Below are positions 11,301 through 23,025 of a DNA stretch of 64,000 bases, in pieces. The stretch lies in NCBI RefSeq assembly GCF_949987515.2, contig NC_082687.1:27058132-27122131 (forward strand), given 5' to 3'. This DNA is from Delphinus delphis. Lineage: Eukaryota > Chordata > Mammalia > Artiodactyla > Delphinidae. Numbering within the stretch: position 1 is the first letter of the stretch; every line of letters begins with the position of its first letter. The notes beneath the pieces are model-generated. The model was given only the letters and a program-made list of their open reading frames with translations, was not told the origin of the DNA and searched no databases. Position numbers and translations under genes: made by a program.

Positions 11301-12900
11301 TTGTTGCCTTGGCTTTGTCCATTCATTTTCACTGCCCTATAACATTCCCCAGTTTTACTATTTTTCTATCATTTCACCTGTGACTGGGTTATTTCTAGTT
11401 TTGTTGTTATGCACCATTCTTCTATCAATGTTCATTTTTATGAATCTTGCTGGTTGTGATCAGGATGGTCTCTTGAATACTATCTGGGACAGGAAATGCT
11501 GGATTGGATATTCTGATATTAACTTGGTTAGCTAATTCCAATTTTTTCCCTACAAGGTGTACCATTCATGTTCCCATGAGCAGTGAATCAGGTTGCTCTA
11601 GAGCTTCTTCTCAATTTGTAGTTCTTTTTGTGTATATAATTCTCATTGGTACACAGCTCTTGGTTTGGTGGAACTGGTAATAAGGTTTGATTTCCTTGTA
11701 ACACACCAGCTGGTCTGGGGGGAGTGGGGGAGGAACCCATAAACCTGCCTGGCTCACTGCTGGAGGCTCCCATTGTTTGTGAAAAGAACCTGATATTTGC
11801 GGGTGGCCATGTGGGCTTAGGTCATTTGCAGCATCTCTCTTCACGTGTATTTGATTCCTGCTTTTATGTTGATAATTATTTAAGATTTATTGGTTTTATA
11901 ATGTATCTCATAAGCCTATTTAAAGTTAAAGCAGGTAGAATCGCTGCTGTTTTGTAGCGTCTGCTCTGTTTGTTCATGGTGGCTTTTTTCCTTGTGTGTT
12001 TTTTAGTTTTGGATTGTGAGCTCCTTTTCGGTTGAGTTTTATCTGTGGGAGTCCTGGGAGACCTGGGTCGAAGGTGTATTAAAAATATAGAGTAGGAGTT
12101 TGATTGACAAAATACTTAGCAAAGCTGGGTAAACTAAAATAAACATCCTGTAATGCATAGCTGTGATTGTGTAAAAAGTATGGAAAAATCCCTAGCATCT
12201 GACAATGAGGAAAAGACATAATTCCAGACGGTATACTAGGTATATACTGAACTTACAGCAGAGTCAGAATCAAGATGCTCGGTGTCTTCACACCAACATG
12301 GGAAGAGAGAAGGAGGTTTTGGGCAAGGAGTTGGAGCTGGGATCTTCCTCCATATCTAGTTTGCCAGGACCACTCTGTGGCTGCACCCTCGGTGAAGGGA
12401 TGGACCAGAAAACACCTGCCCACCAACACAGAAATCTGAAGAAGTTTGTCCATCTCAGCCTGGGCTCTGGGTAGGGGATGCAGGTGCTCTGGTCTCTTCC
12501 TAAAATTAGAAAGCACAGGTGGTCCCTTACCTCTTAGGGTTCACACGTATGCAACCCAAGTTTTCCAGGAATCGCCAAGTCAGGGAATTAGCATAAAATC
12601 CAATACAGAGTCAGTGATGGCCCTCTGCTGAGGTGCCTCCCAAAAACAAATCCGTGGCTGTTTACATGTCTTCTGCCTTAGCAGTAAGCTGCTTGGAATG
12701 TGGACACATTCCAAGAAGCACCTGTGCACCTGTGTACATCAGTGTGCTTGTGGAATGAATAAGTGAAGAAGTGGAAACACGTGGGCATTTTTAAACATAC
12801 ATAACTTTTACCCACTATGTAGATTTTCAACATGTTAAGAAAATAAAGCTTAGAAGGGATGCTATTTTGCAGTTAAATTTTTTACAGTTTTCAAATCATT
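11301..12900. other. Intronic stretch without recognised features
   Basis: Unique-looking or heavily decayed sequence. 11310-11470 ('ttttactatttttctatcat...cacctgtgactgggtt') may be old L1 debris. No gene or structured RNA was seen. Confidence 0.35.
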
Positions 12901-12909
12901 CTTCCATTC

Positions 12910-13090
12910 TTAGAATCGTCTTCAGATCCCAGAATCAGCAGACATTTATTGAGCATCTTTGCTGTTCTGTGTGTTGTGAAGGATACAAAGACGACTGTGT
13001 GCTCTGCCCGTTAGGGAGTGACAAGCTTGAACATAAATCATTACGTGCAAAGTGCCAAATAAGTGCTATAGTAAATTTTAACATAGTTTC
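12910..13090. mobile_element. Ancient dispersed mammalian repeat, family uncertain
   Basis: The order 'cagacatttattgagcatct', 'gaaggatacaaagacgactg', 'gacaagcttgaacataaatc', 'ataagtgctatagtaaattt' is a very common mammalian intronic motif string. Similar strings recur near 9650-9740, 16190-16330 and 40970-41450. I cannot name the family with certainty. Confidence 0.4.
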
Positions 13091-13194
13091 GGGATAGCAG
13101 AGGTTGGCAGTGATTCATTTCACCTCAGGGATTTGTTCATTCAGTGAACATTTACTAGAGCTTCCATGTGGTCAGCACTGGGAGGATTACAAAA

Positions 13195-13326
13195 GTACCT
13201 AAGATTTATTGTACGCTCACCCACGTATTAGGCTGCAAACATTTTATATACAGTTAATGTCTACAATGTAATTTAATTCCCACAACATCCCCTTGAAGAG
13301 GATCCTATAATTATCCTCATTTAAAA
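13195..13326 (-). mobile_element. MIR, antisense, first part (interrupted)
   Basis: In antisense MIR order it shows 'taagatttattgtacgctca', 'catttaattcccacaac'-like text, 'cctataattatcctcattt'. It stops where an old L1 piece begins and appears to resume at 13622 with 'agccccattttacagatgag'. Confidence 0.6.
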
Positions 13327-13621
13327 AACTTTGTATTGAAATTTAGCATATATTTAGAGAAGTCCACTTTCACACATGTAGACCTGGATGGACGTTCATG
13401 AGTTGTATACACCTGTGTAACCAGCACCCAGAGTAAGAACAAACTAAACATTACAGACACTCCAGAGCGCCCCCTTATGCCTCCTTGACTTCCAACGGCA
13501 ATTTTTTTTTCTTTCTCTGTATTTTCTAGAAATGGAATCCTGTAGTATGTATTCTTTTGGTATGTTGCTCTATTGTATGTAGTTTGGGATTGCTCATTCC
13601 CATTGTTGCCTAGTATTCCAT
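13327..13621. mobile_element. Ancient L1M fragment inserted in a MIR
   Basis: The stretch contains 'gttgtatacacctgtgtaac', 'cagcacccagagtaagaaca', 'attacagacactccagagcg' and 'gaaatggaatcctgtagtat', a standard L1M 3'-region string. MIR sequence lies on both sides in the right order, so this L1 inserted after the MIR. Confidence 0.55.
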
Positions 13622-13690
13622 TAGCCCCATTTTACAGATGAGGAAACAGGCTGAGATCATGCAACTAGTAACGAATGTATTACAGTGCCA
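13622..13690 (-). mobile_element. MIR, antisense, second part
   Basis: 'Ccccattttacagatgagga' followed by 'aacaggctgagatcatgcaa' and 'ctagtaacg' continues the MIR that stops at 13326. Confidence 0.6.
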
Positions 13691-14034
13691 CTAAGCGTTT
13701 TTGTCGAAACATGATTTTTCACGTTCTTACGGTGTTGGTGTTCTGTCATGTAGGTATAGAATGATTAATTTAATCCCAATGAATTTATCCTTCTGATGGA
13801 TATCTGGGTTGTTGCTAACATGTCATCACTGATACTTTACCATAAAAGAAAAAAATCCATTTCAGTATTTAAAGTACGTTTTTAGTTTCCAGCTACTTTG
13901 CGGTTGACAATGATCAGGTCCATATAAATATGGCCGCTAACAAAGTATTGATTTCCCCCGTGGCTTCTTTGTGAGGTAGCAGCTGCCAGTCAGGGGTGGC
14001 TTTTGTAGTTTTTGTACATGGTCTACTTGCCTTT

Positions 14035-14239
14035 TTTTTTTTTTTTTGGGTTCGTGGGCCTCTCACTGTCGTGGCTTCTCCTGTTGCGGAGCACAGGCTC
14101 CGGACGCGCAGGCTCAGCGGCCATGGCTCACGGGCCTAGCCGCACCGCGGCATGTGGGATCTTCCCAGACCGGGCCACGAACCCGTGTCCCCCGCATCAG
14201 CAGGTGGACTCTCAACCACTGCGCCACCAGGGAAGCCCA
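14035..14239 (-). mobile_element. CHR-family SINE, short form, antisense
   Basis: On the + strand it starts with a T-run (antisense tail). The body contains 'ggctcagcggccatggctca', and it ends at the head 'cgccaccagggaagcc'. The duplication gtctacttgccttt flanks it at 14021-14034 and 14240-14253. Confidence 0.95.
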
Positions 14240-14560
14240 GTCTACTTGCCTTTTGAAAGTACCTTGTAAGTGTATGTAGTGTCCTTGCTTTTTTCCTTTT
14301 GCCCTATTTCTGTTGTCTTCTTCTTACTCCCCTTTTCTCTTTGAAAGTTTATTAGATCATCTCAGTTCTGCTGTAGCCCCAAATTACATTCCTTTGCCTG
14401 AGGGGTAGCTCTCCCTTTGGTCTACTGATGAGTCCTTCAGGAGGCTCTCCAGGGGTAATGAGTCTTCAGAGGACATAGAATTTTCCTTTTCTTTTTTTTT
14501 AATTGAAGTATAGTTAATTTATAATGTTGTTAGTTTCTGGTGTACAGCAGAGTGATTCAG

Positions 14561-14615
<55 letters not shown>

Positions 14616-14632
14616 GACACACACATATATAT
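14561..14632. repeat. (TA)n / (CA)n compound microsatellite
   Basis: About nine TA units are followed by about eleven CA units, then imperfect CA/TA repeats. It sits inside the L1 3' UTR at the position where other L1 copies in the window also carry short TA/CA runs (for example 3225-3257 and 22605-22620). Confidence 0.9.
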
Positions 14633-14714
14633 ACTTTTTCATATTCTTTTCTGTTATACTTTATTACGAGATATTGAATATAATTCCCTGTGCTATACAG
14701 TTGGATCTTGTTTA

Positions 14715-15085
14715 TTTTATTTATTTATTTTTATATTATTTATTTCTATATTTATTTATTTATGGCTGTGTTGGGTCTTTGTTGCTCCCCGCGTGATTTC
14801 TCTAGTTGCGGTGAGTGGGGGCTGCTCTTCGCTGTGGTGCGCAGGCTTCTCATTGCAGTGGCTTTTCTTGTTGCGGAGCACAGGCTCTAGGCATGTGGGC
14901 TTCAGTAGTTGTGGCACACGGGCTCAGTAGTTGTGACTTGTGGGCTCTAGAGCGCAGGCTCAGTAGTTGTGGCGCACAGGCTTCGTTGCTCCGTGGCATG
15001 TGAGCTCTTCCCAGACCAGGGCTCGAGCCCGTGTCCCCTGCATTGGCAGATGGATTCTTAACCACTGAGCCACCACGGAAGTCCT
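14715..15085 (-). mobile_element. CHR-family SINE, long form, nested in L1
   Basis: On the + strand it runs from an (attt)n tail through 'ggctgtgttgggtctttgtt', 'gcaggcttctcattgcagtg', three 'cagtagttgtggc' units and 'ctgcattggcagatggattc', to the head 'gccaccacggaagtcc'. L1 3' UTR lies on both sides, so this SINE inserted after the L1. Confidence 0.93.
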
Positions 15086-15837
15086 CTATTTGTATATAGT
15101 AGTTTGTATCCGCTAATCCCAAAGTTCTAATTTATCTCCCCCAACCCTTTCCCCTTTGGTAACTATAAGGTTGTTTTCTCTGTCTGTGGGTCTGTTTCTA
15201 TTTTGTAAATAAGTTCTTTTGTATCATATTTTAGGTTCCATATATAATGATACTATATGATACTTGTCTGTGTCTGACGTACTTAGTATGATAATCTCTA
15301 GGTCCATCCATGTTGCTACAAATGGCATTATTTCATTCTTTTTTATGGCTGAGTAACATTCCACTGTATATATATACCATATACCACATCTTCTTTATCC
15401 ATTCATCTGTCGATGGACATTTAGGTTGCTTCCAGGTCCTGGCTACTGTAAATAGTGCTGCAGTGGACGTTGGGGTACATGTGTCTTTTTGAATTAGAGT
15501 TTTGTCCAGATATATGCCCAGGAGTGGGATTGCTGGATCATATGGTAACTCTGTTTTTAGTTTTTTAAGACACCTCCTTACTGTTTCCATAGTGGCTACA
15601 CCAATTTACATTCCCACCAACAGTGTAGGAGGGCTCCCTTTTCTCCACATCCTCTCCAGCATTTATTATTTGTAGATTTTTGATGATGGCCCTTCTGACC
15701 CGTGTGAGGTGATACCTCATTGGAGCTCTGATTTGCATTTCTCTACTAATTAGCAGCGTTGAACATCTTTTCATGTGCTTATTGTGTAGACATTTCTTTG
15801 TGAAACATTGTTTAGTGCTGTGATTCACAAAGGGAAC

Positions 15838-15932
15838 TTCTGGAGTGTGAGCTCCTGGAAGGTAGGAGCTGTGTGGTAGTCACCATGGCGCCTTGCATGT
15901 AGTTGGTGCTCAATAAATGACTCATTGAGGAC
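15838..15932 (+). mobile_element. L2 LINE 3' end
   Basis: 'Gtgtgagctcctggaaggta' with 'gcgccttgcatgtagttggt' and 'gctcaataaatgactcattg' is the characteristic L2 3' terminus. It directly follows the L1 that ends near 15800. Confidence 0.75.
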
Positions 15933-16789
15933 CTGCTGGAGCCTCAGGCTTGTATTCTTTTGATTGAACTCTATAATGTCATGATTTATGCTTTGCGGGA
16001 ATATGATTAATTTTCTTAGACTCTTCAAACACAAATAGAATACCTGGAGCTGTTTATTTAAATTTTTTTCTCTATTCTGTTAGTAAAGATGAGTGATTTA
16101 GGAGTGCACTAGAAAATAAATTTATAATGGTTTTGCTATAATATGAAGTTTCTTATATTTTCTCCATTCTTTGAATATTAATTGAAGCCCAACCTACTGA
16201 ATGTCATGCAGTAGACATAGAAAGATGCATATGAATAATTCCCTGCCCTTGGGGAACTTAGTGGGAGAGACAGACACATATATGAATATAATACAGTGTG
16301 GTAAAATAGATCAATACAGCTGTGAGTAGGTTTTGGTTTTTGAACACCGTGGAAGGGGAGACCTCAGCATAGCGGATGGAGAGGGTGTCCATCCTGGGTC
16401 CTCCTGGAATAGGTGACACTGGAACAGAATCTTAGGGAAAGTGCTTAAATTCCTACACAACCTTCCACCCAGGCGCTACTCCACCTCTTTTCCCCTTTAT
16501 TTCTAGAGTGGGAGTACTGCCCATAGTTACAATATTCTACCCTTTCTAATGTAAAAATCTAATTTTTGTCTTTTCCCCTCACATCACCTGGCTCTTCTCT
16601 TGCGGGGTCATGCTGATTCGAGCTCTGACATGGCTTTAGAATGTGGTTTCTGCTGTCTTGTCCTCTCTTTCCTCCCATGGATGCTTCCTGGGTTTGGAGG
16701 AAAAGGGGTAGAAATCAGTTTTGGTTGTGTTTTAAGCATCTGACCTGGAGCCTGGCACATCGTGGGTTCAAACTTCTGTTGAACCAGAA
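15933..16789. other. Intronic stretch, mostly unrecognised
   Basis: 16190-16330 ('ttccctgcccttggggaact' then 'agagacagacacatatatga') is an old dispersed repeat of uncertain family, like the one at 12910. The rest is unrecognised. Confidence 0.4.
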
Positions 16790-17320
16790 TGACCCGAGTG
16801 ATCTCTAACTGGTCTTCCTTCCTCTTGTCTCTTTTCCTTCCCTTTGACTTTATACAGGGTCCTCAGAATTAGTAGAACTCCCCCCTCCCCCGGCATCATT
16901 CCTCTGCTTAAAATTCTTCTGTGACTCCTTCTCATCCTCAAGATGAAAACCCAGCGTCTTAGTCCAGGTCCTTACCATTGACCCAGCCTGCATGAAGTGC
17001 ACCCCATCATACTGCATGTCAGAGCATGCCTTGAGATCTTTGTTATTTCCTGGCCCCATGTACTCTCCTTTTTTCTGATGTGTCATTTCTGTGTCAGGTA
17101 TTAAGATCCAGCTCAGCTGTCACCCCCCGCCGTGAAACCTTCCCTAACTTTGCCAGGAAGAATTAGTACCCTCTGCTGGGTTCCCTGACGTCTGTCCAGT
17201 CAGTCCTCTTGTAGGGTTTCTATATTACTCTACAACCCTCTGTTTCCCTCTGCATTTCCCCCATTACACTGAGGGCCAGGAATGGTGCCTGATTCTTCTT
17301 TGTCCCCTGGTCAGGCCCAT
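16790..17320 (+). mobile_element. L2 LINE fragment
   Basis: In L2 order: 'ctctaactggtcttccttcc', 'cattcctctgcttaaaattc', 'aaacccagcgtcttagtcca', 'gaaaccttccctaactttgc', 'cattacactgagggccagga' and 'tggtgcctgattcttctttg'. It is diverged and has no open reading frame. Confidence 0.75.
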
Positions 17321-17588
17321 GTTACATGTCAGACAAATAGATCGTCCCTATAAACACACTTCCTGCTTTCCCATCTCTCTTGTTTTGCTTGCATGATTTT
17401 TTAAATGATGGACATGCCTTACCATCAGCTCTATTTAAATGTAGTGCATTATTCAAGGGCCCGTTTCTCATGCCTTGTCTGTGAAGTTTTCTGTGATTAC
17501 GGCACCCCAGGATATTGGCAGCTACCTCTGAACCACCTATGTTTGTTCGCCCTTGGCTGTGGCACTTATACGACATCCTGCTATTATT

Positions 17589-17896
17589 TTTTTTTAAACC
17601 TATACACTTAAAAAAATTTATTTGTATATTTAGTTTTGGCTGTGTGGGGTCTTCATTGCTGCGCGTGGGCTTTCTCTAGTTGCGGTGAGCGGGGCTTCTC
17701 TTGTTGCAGAGCACGGGCTCTAGGTGTGTGGGCTTCAGTAGTTGTGGCTTGCGGGCTCTAGAGTGCAGGCTCAGTAGTTGTGGTACACGAGCTTAGTTGC
17801 TTCGCGGCATGTGGGATCTTCCTGGACCAGGGCTTGAACCTGCGTCCCCTGCATAGGCAGGCAGATTCTTAACCATTGCACCACCAGGGGAGCCCA
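17589..17896 (-). mobile_element. CHR-family SINE, long form, antisense
   Basis: On the + strand it has a T-rich tail, 'ttttggctgtgtggggtctt', 'tgcggtgagcggggcttctc', 'cagtagttgtggc' units and the head 'gcaccaccaggggagcc'. The duplication cctgctattatt lies at 17577-17588 and about 17900-17911. It has more substitutions than the short-form copies. Confidence 0.92.
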
Positions 17897-18049
17897 ACAC
17901 CTGCTATTATTATTTGTACTTTTGTTGTGTATGGGTCATCTCTCCCTAGTTAGATTATAAACTCTGAAGTTAGAGGTCTTCTCATAGATAACTTTGAATT
18001 GTCTCTGTGAAAAATAGAATTCCTTATTTAATATTCATTTGTTCTTTAA

Positions 18050-19830
18050 AAGTAGGTCTGCTAGTGACACATTCTTTTAGTTCCCTTTGAGAATGTCTAT
18101 TTGCCATTCATCCCTGAAGGATACTTTTGCTGGATATAAAATTTTCAGTTGACAGTTCTTCTGTTTCAGCACTTAAAAAATGTGCTACTTCCTTTAATCC
18201 CCATGGTTTCAGATGGGAAATTCACTGTCATTTGAATTGGTGTTCCGCTCCTGATAGTGTGTCATTTCTATCTGGCTGCATTCAAGACTTTTTGTCTTTA
18301 GTTTTCAGAAGTTTAGTTAGGATGTTATGATACTTTACCATTGACCCCAGCCTTGGCATGGATTTTTTTGGGTTTATCCTGATTCAGGAGTTTGCTCAGC
18401 TTCTTAAATCTGTATGTTTGTGACTTTTACTAAATTTGGGAAGTTTTCAGTCATCATTTCTTTGAATACTCTTCCAGCCTCACCCCATTTCTCCTCTCCT
18501 TCTGGGACTCTGATGATACAGATGTTGGATCTTTTGTTGTTTCACAGGTTCCTGAGGCTCTGTTCATTTTTTTCAGCCTGTTTTCTCTCTGTTGTTCAGA
18601 TTGAGTGAATTCTATTTGTTTTTGTCCTCAAGTCCATGGATTCTGTTCTCTTTCATCTCCACTCTACTGTTGAGCCCATCCTGTGAATTTTTACTTCTGT
18701 TATTCTATTTCCCAGTTATATAATATTCTTTTTTATATCTCCTATTTATTTGCTGAGCATTTCTATTTTTTAATTTGTTTTAACAGAATTTATAATGGAT
18801 TGTTGAAGCACTTTTATGACTTTTATGCTTTAAAGTCCTTATCAGGTACTTCCAACATCTCACTTTTCTCTTGGTTGGCATCAGTTGATTGGCTTTTGTC
18901 ATTCAAGTTGCGGTTTTCCTGGTTCTTGGTCTGATGGGTGATTTCCCATTGTATCCATTTTGCCTGGACATATGAGGTCTCATTTAAATCTTGTATTTCA
19001 GCAGGCAGTCACCCTGTTTAGTTTTAGTACAGTTGTAGGCTGTGGTTTCAATGACAGGTTAATTTTCAGTGCCTTTGCAGTGTTATTTTAATCTGCTTGG
19101 TTGACCAGGTGTTGCTGGAGCTCACATTGCTCCCTGCTGGTACTGGTTGCCAGGGTGGAAGGTGTCTCCCTGGGTGGGGGCACTGGGCATCTCTTGGTGG
19201 AAGACGGTAGACTCAGGCCTCTGGGGAATAGGAACTTCCCTGAGTGCAGTGGATCTCCCCTGCCTGTGGGGGACAGAGACCTTTTCTTGATCTGGTCACT
19301 TGTTGAAGTGGGATGTCTCTACTGGTGCCCCGTGGCTTCTCTGAGGTTTCTGGGCAGGGGAAGTGGGGAGTCTCAGGCTCAAAGAGGCTTCCTGGGCTGG
19401 GCCATGTGTCACTGGGTTCCTTGTGTGTGGCCTCCTGTCTTAGTGCGTATGTCCTGGCTCTCCTAGTTGCTTATTACTGGTGGGGCTTCAGATAGACCCC
19501 TTTTTGTATGGTGTAGGGCTTGCCTGATGTTGCCGGAGGGACTTCTTCCGTCTGGGGTAGGAGTGAGCCTCCATGTGCTGCCTGCTGTCGTAAGGATGGG
19601 GGTTGGGACATGGTGGGCCTGGGTGGCTGCCGTCTTTGGTTGGTGGGGAGGGGGGAAATGCAAGATACCCTTTGCTGTGCGATTCCTTGAGTCCTGAAGT
19701 CACAAGCTGGTTTGCTTTCTTCTTACCACCGTTTAGAGTTCTCTTTTGTTATTTCCAGCATTTTTACTAGTTAGCGGGGAGGAGCAGGGGAAATATGTCC
19801 ATGCTATTTTGTCCCTAATCATTCATCTCT
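18050..19830 (-). mobile_element. Ancient L1 5' region (L1M or HAL1-like), antisense
   Basis: The order 'tttgctggatataaaatttt', 'gggaagttttcagtcatcat', 'ccttctgggactctgatgat', 'ttcctgaggctctgttcatt', 'ttatgctttaaagtccttat' and the G-rich end 'ctattttgtccctaatcatt' matches the reverse of an old L1 5' UTR/ORF1 region. The reading frames are broken. The orientation is inferred because the G-rich, 5'-UTR-like part is at the right end. L1M versus HAL1 is undecided. Confidence 0.55.
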
Positions 19831-20988
19831 AAATGTCAGATTTCTAAAAGCAATTAAAAATGTCAGGAAAGTTTAGCATTGATTTTTTTGTGTCGGCCAA
19901 ATCATGTGACTGAGCTGTCTTACTTTACTAGGTTAGGAAATTTGAGGCTCAGTCAGGTTACTTGACTTGCTCAGGGGTCCTATTGCTAGTTCATTGCAGA
20001 ATCCAGCCTTGACCTAGGTTCTTGGTGAGGAATCCAGTATGTGTTTCATTGTAGCAAATTAGGTCAGAGAGTTATCTGGAGGAGAAGAGAACCTTGCAGC
20101 GCTGTAGTGTGGTTAGAACATTAACACACCAAAGAATTTATTCCCCAAGTGAAAAACCTATCCGAATACAAGAAGAAGAGAATCCAGTCTTATCTTTTAT
20201 TGACTGACAGGCTTGCTGTATATTTGTACCCATTTTAATACTAATCATTTTTGATAAAGTCTAAGATAATATTCTTCTGCTTTTACTATAAAAACATCTG
20301 AATGACCTTATAAAATGTTCCTCTTGCAAAAGAGAGTTCTCTCGCTGGTAATCATCACCATAGTCTACTTCAAAGAGAGTAAAGAATGTAACAAAGATTG
20401 GTGACGCTGTCTAAACAAATTACTATCATAGCATTCTCTGTGGCTTTTTAACAGATAATCTCTGTGTCCTCCATAGACATTAGATACTTCTCCTAGTGTT
20501 TTCCCAGGAAGCTTTTTCCTGTATGGCAGAGTTGGAGAAATGGAGAAATCCAGATGTGAACTCTTTGGTTGTTTGTAAATTTTTTTCTTTTTCTTTTTTT
20601 TTTGAAGTCTCCAGGGTTTTACAGAAAATAGGGTCAGAGCTGAACTGATGCCCAAACTCTGTAGATCTGAGAGGGGAAGCATTTACTTCTTCCCCTAAGA
20701 CTTTCCATGAGGCACCACAAGAATGAGGTATGAAAAATAGGACTAAATCCTGGCTCTGTTTAATGTCATTTGGGTAATGATGACCATAGGGGCCCATGGG
20801 ATGGGTGGCACTGCCTCTCTGTCCCTTTATGTACTTGTTCTTCTCGTCCTGCTTTTGTTTTTTCTTCCTCTTCTGTACTCATGGAGTCTTGCTGAAAAGA
20901 TAAAATCTCTGATCCCTACTGAAGAAGGGAATTAAACATATTGGGCTTTGGAGAACTTTTCCCATCATTCATGATAAAACACTTGCAT
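19831..20988. other. Intronic stretch, mostly unrecognised
   Basis: A probable antisense MIR lies at about 19920-20045 ('gaaatttgaggctcagtcag', then 'gttacttgacttgctcaggg'). A T-run lies near 20580-20604. The remainder is unrecognised. Confidence 0.4.
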
Positions 20989-21378
20989 GGGGGCTTCCCT
21001 GGTGGCACAGTGGTTAAGAGTCCACCTGCCAATGCAGGGGACACAGGTTTCAGCCCCGGTCCAGGAAGATCCCACATGCTGCGGGGCCACTAAGTCCGTG
21101 CGCCACAACTACTGAGCCTGTGCTCTGGAGCCCGCAAGCCGCAACTACTGAGCCCATGAGCCACAACTACTGAGCCTGCATGCCACAACTACTGAAGCCC
21201 ACGTGCCTAGAGCCCGTGCTCCACAACAAGAGAAGCCACCACAATGAGAAGCCCGTGCACCGAAAGGAAGAGTAGCTCCTGCTCGCCACGACTAGAGAAA
21301 GCCTGTGTGCTGCAACAAAGACCCAACACAGCCAAAAATAAATAAATAAGTTTATATTAAAAAAAAAAAAACGCAACC
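20989..21378 (+). mobile_element. CHR-family SINE, long form with extra internal units
   Basis: After the head gggcttccctggtggcacag and a mutated box ('aggtttcagccccggtccag'), the body carries five 'cacaactactga' or 'gcaactactga' units. This makes it the longest SINE in the window (about 390 bp including the tail). The duplication cacttgcat lies at 20980-20988 and 21379-21387. Confidence 0.93.
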
Positions 21379-21589
21379 CACTTGCATAGGTAATCCATAT
21401 GTGAAAATGAGTTGTTTAGAATTTGGAGTAAAGTTTCATGAAAAATCCTATATACTGTAATCATAAAAAAGCTGTACAGTATAATGGTTAGGTTTTCAAA
21501 CCTGCCTTCTCTAATCCATGATGCATGTAGTTGAGCTGTGATGCTACAGGTAAGATAGTAGTATGAGTGCTAATAATTTACCAACTGTT

Positions 21590-21880
21590 GATGGCTTAGA
21601 ATTAGAAAATGTTAACATCAGACAGGACCCTTTTGGACCACTGTTCTGACCTCCCACTCTCAGCAGTGTCTCCACGATACAAGCAGTGATGATGTCTCAT
21701 AATTGCCTGCAAGGAGACAGCCCACTGTATTATAGTTGGCAAGTCCTGCTTTATCCTAAACCAAACCTGCTCCCTTTAACTTCTTCCTGTATTGGCTTCT
21801 TAGACCATGCAGGGTGAATCTAAGAATTGTTCTGATTAACGTTCCCCACAATTCAGAAACAGAAGTTACGATTCTATCTT
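21590..21880. mobile_element. Ancient dispersed repeat, family uncertain
   Basis: The string 'cacgatacaagcagtgatga', 'gacagcccactgtattatag', 'tgctccctttaacttcttcc' and 'cttcttagaccatgcagggt' fits a mammalian repeat that I recognise by layout but cannot name. A second copy appears to lie at 55880-56225. Confidence 0.3.
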
Positions 21881-21900
21881 CCTAACATCCTGTCTTAATT

Positions 21901-21963
21901 GATGGGGTTTTTGGAGTTGTTATTCTGATATCCTGATGGGGTTTTTGGAGTTGTTATTCTGAT
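21901..21963 (+). repeat. 34-bp tandem duplication
   Basis: Copy 1 starts at 21901 and copy 2 at 21935. Both read gatggggtttttggagttgt then tattctgat, with no mismatch over 29 bases. Identity suggests a recent slippage or duplication event. Confidence 0.92.
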
Positions 21964-22068
21964 TTTTTAGATGTTTGGTTTTGCCAGTGTCCCTTTAAAT
22001 TGTGGTCCAAACGAAACACAGTGCCCCAACGTTTTCTTATTCATGCAGGGAATATTATTTCTTAAAAC

Positions 22069-22693
22069 CTCCCACTCCTGGGCATGTATCCAGAGAATAC
22101 TCTAATTTGGAAAGATATATGCACCCCAATGTTCATAGCAGCACTATTTACAATAGCCAAGACATGGAAGCAAACCAAGTGTCCATCAACAGATGAATGG
22201 ATAAAGGTGTGGTACATACACAATGGAATATTACTCAGCCATAAAAAAAGAATGAAATCATACCATTTGCAGCAACATGGATGGGCCTAGAGATTATCAT
22301 ACTAAATGAAGTAAGTCAGACAGAGAAAGACAAATACCATATGATATTGCTTATATGTGGAATCTGAAAAAATGATACAAATGGACTTATTTACAAAACA
22401 GAGACAGACTCACAGACAAAGAAAACAAACTTATAGTTACCAAAGGGGAAAGGGGGTGGGTGAGGGATAAATTAGGAGTTTGGGATTAGCAGATACAAAC
22501 TGCTATATATAAAATAAATAACAAGGTCCCACTATATAGCACAGGAAACTATATTCAATATCTTGTAATAAACCATAATGGAAAAGAATATGAAAAAGAA
22601 TACATATATATACATGTATAACTGAATCACTTTGCTGTACACCAGAAACTAATACAACATAGTAAATCAACTATACTTCAATTTAAAAAAAAT
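22069..22693 (+). mobile_element. L1 3' end with ORF2 C-terminus
   Basis: This 5'-truncated L1 begins in the ORF2 C-terminal region. Residues such as [20 protein letters not shown] are readable from 22084 to 22290. It passes through the 3' UTR ('aaattaggagtttgggatta', 'gcacaggaaactatattcaa') and ends at 'actatacttcaatttaaaaa'. Frame breaks are present. No clear target-site duplication was found. Confidence 0.88.
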
Positions 22694-22839
22694 TAACTCT
22701 TCGTCTCTTAACTTCCCTTTTTCTTTTTGGTGGTTCTGCTGTTCTCTGTCACCCAGACAGGATAATTTAGTAATCTTTTATTCATTAATTTCCTTTGCTA
22801 CAGTTAGTTGTAGGAAATCCAATATTACTCCCAAGGCCT

Positions 22840-22972
22840 TTCCTGAAGAAACTGAAGCTTGGAGTGGTTACTTGCCCAGGGTCACCCAACTGGTCACCAT
22901 TGACACTAGTGTGCGAGCCCCAGTCTGTCTGACACCAGAACCCATACTCCCAATCACTGTGCTATCCTATCA
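22840..22972 (-). mobile_element. MIR SINE, antisense
   Basis: In antisense MIR order: 'ctgaagaaactgaagcttgg', 'acttgcccagggtcacccaa', 'ctgtctgacaccagaaccca' and 'caatcactgtgctatcctat'. This covers the MIR core and tRNA-derived head. Confidence 0.75.
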
Positions 22973-23025
22973 CCAAGGAGCTTTGTGATAAGCCTTTTCC
23001 AAAGGACAGCTAACCTTATTACTTT

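Larger units (their letters stand above)
14489..15800 (-). mobile_element. L1 3' end, antisense, carrying a nested SINE
   Basis: Read on the + strand it begins with the 3' UTR ('aattgaagtatagttaattt', 'gtgtacagcagagtgattca'), then a (ta)/(ca) microsatellite at 14561-14632. A CHR SINE interrupts it at about 14715-15085. The L1 resumes with 'gtatccgctaatcccaaag' and runs into the ORF2 C-terminal coding region. On the - strand at 15333-15590 residues such as [14 protein letters not shown] are readable. It ends near 15800, so it is 5'-truncated and inactive. Confidence 0.85.
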
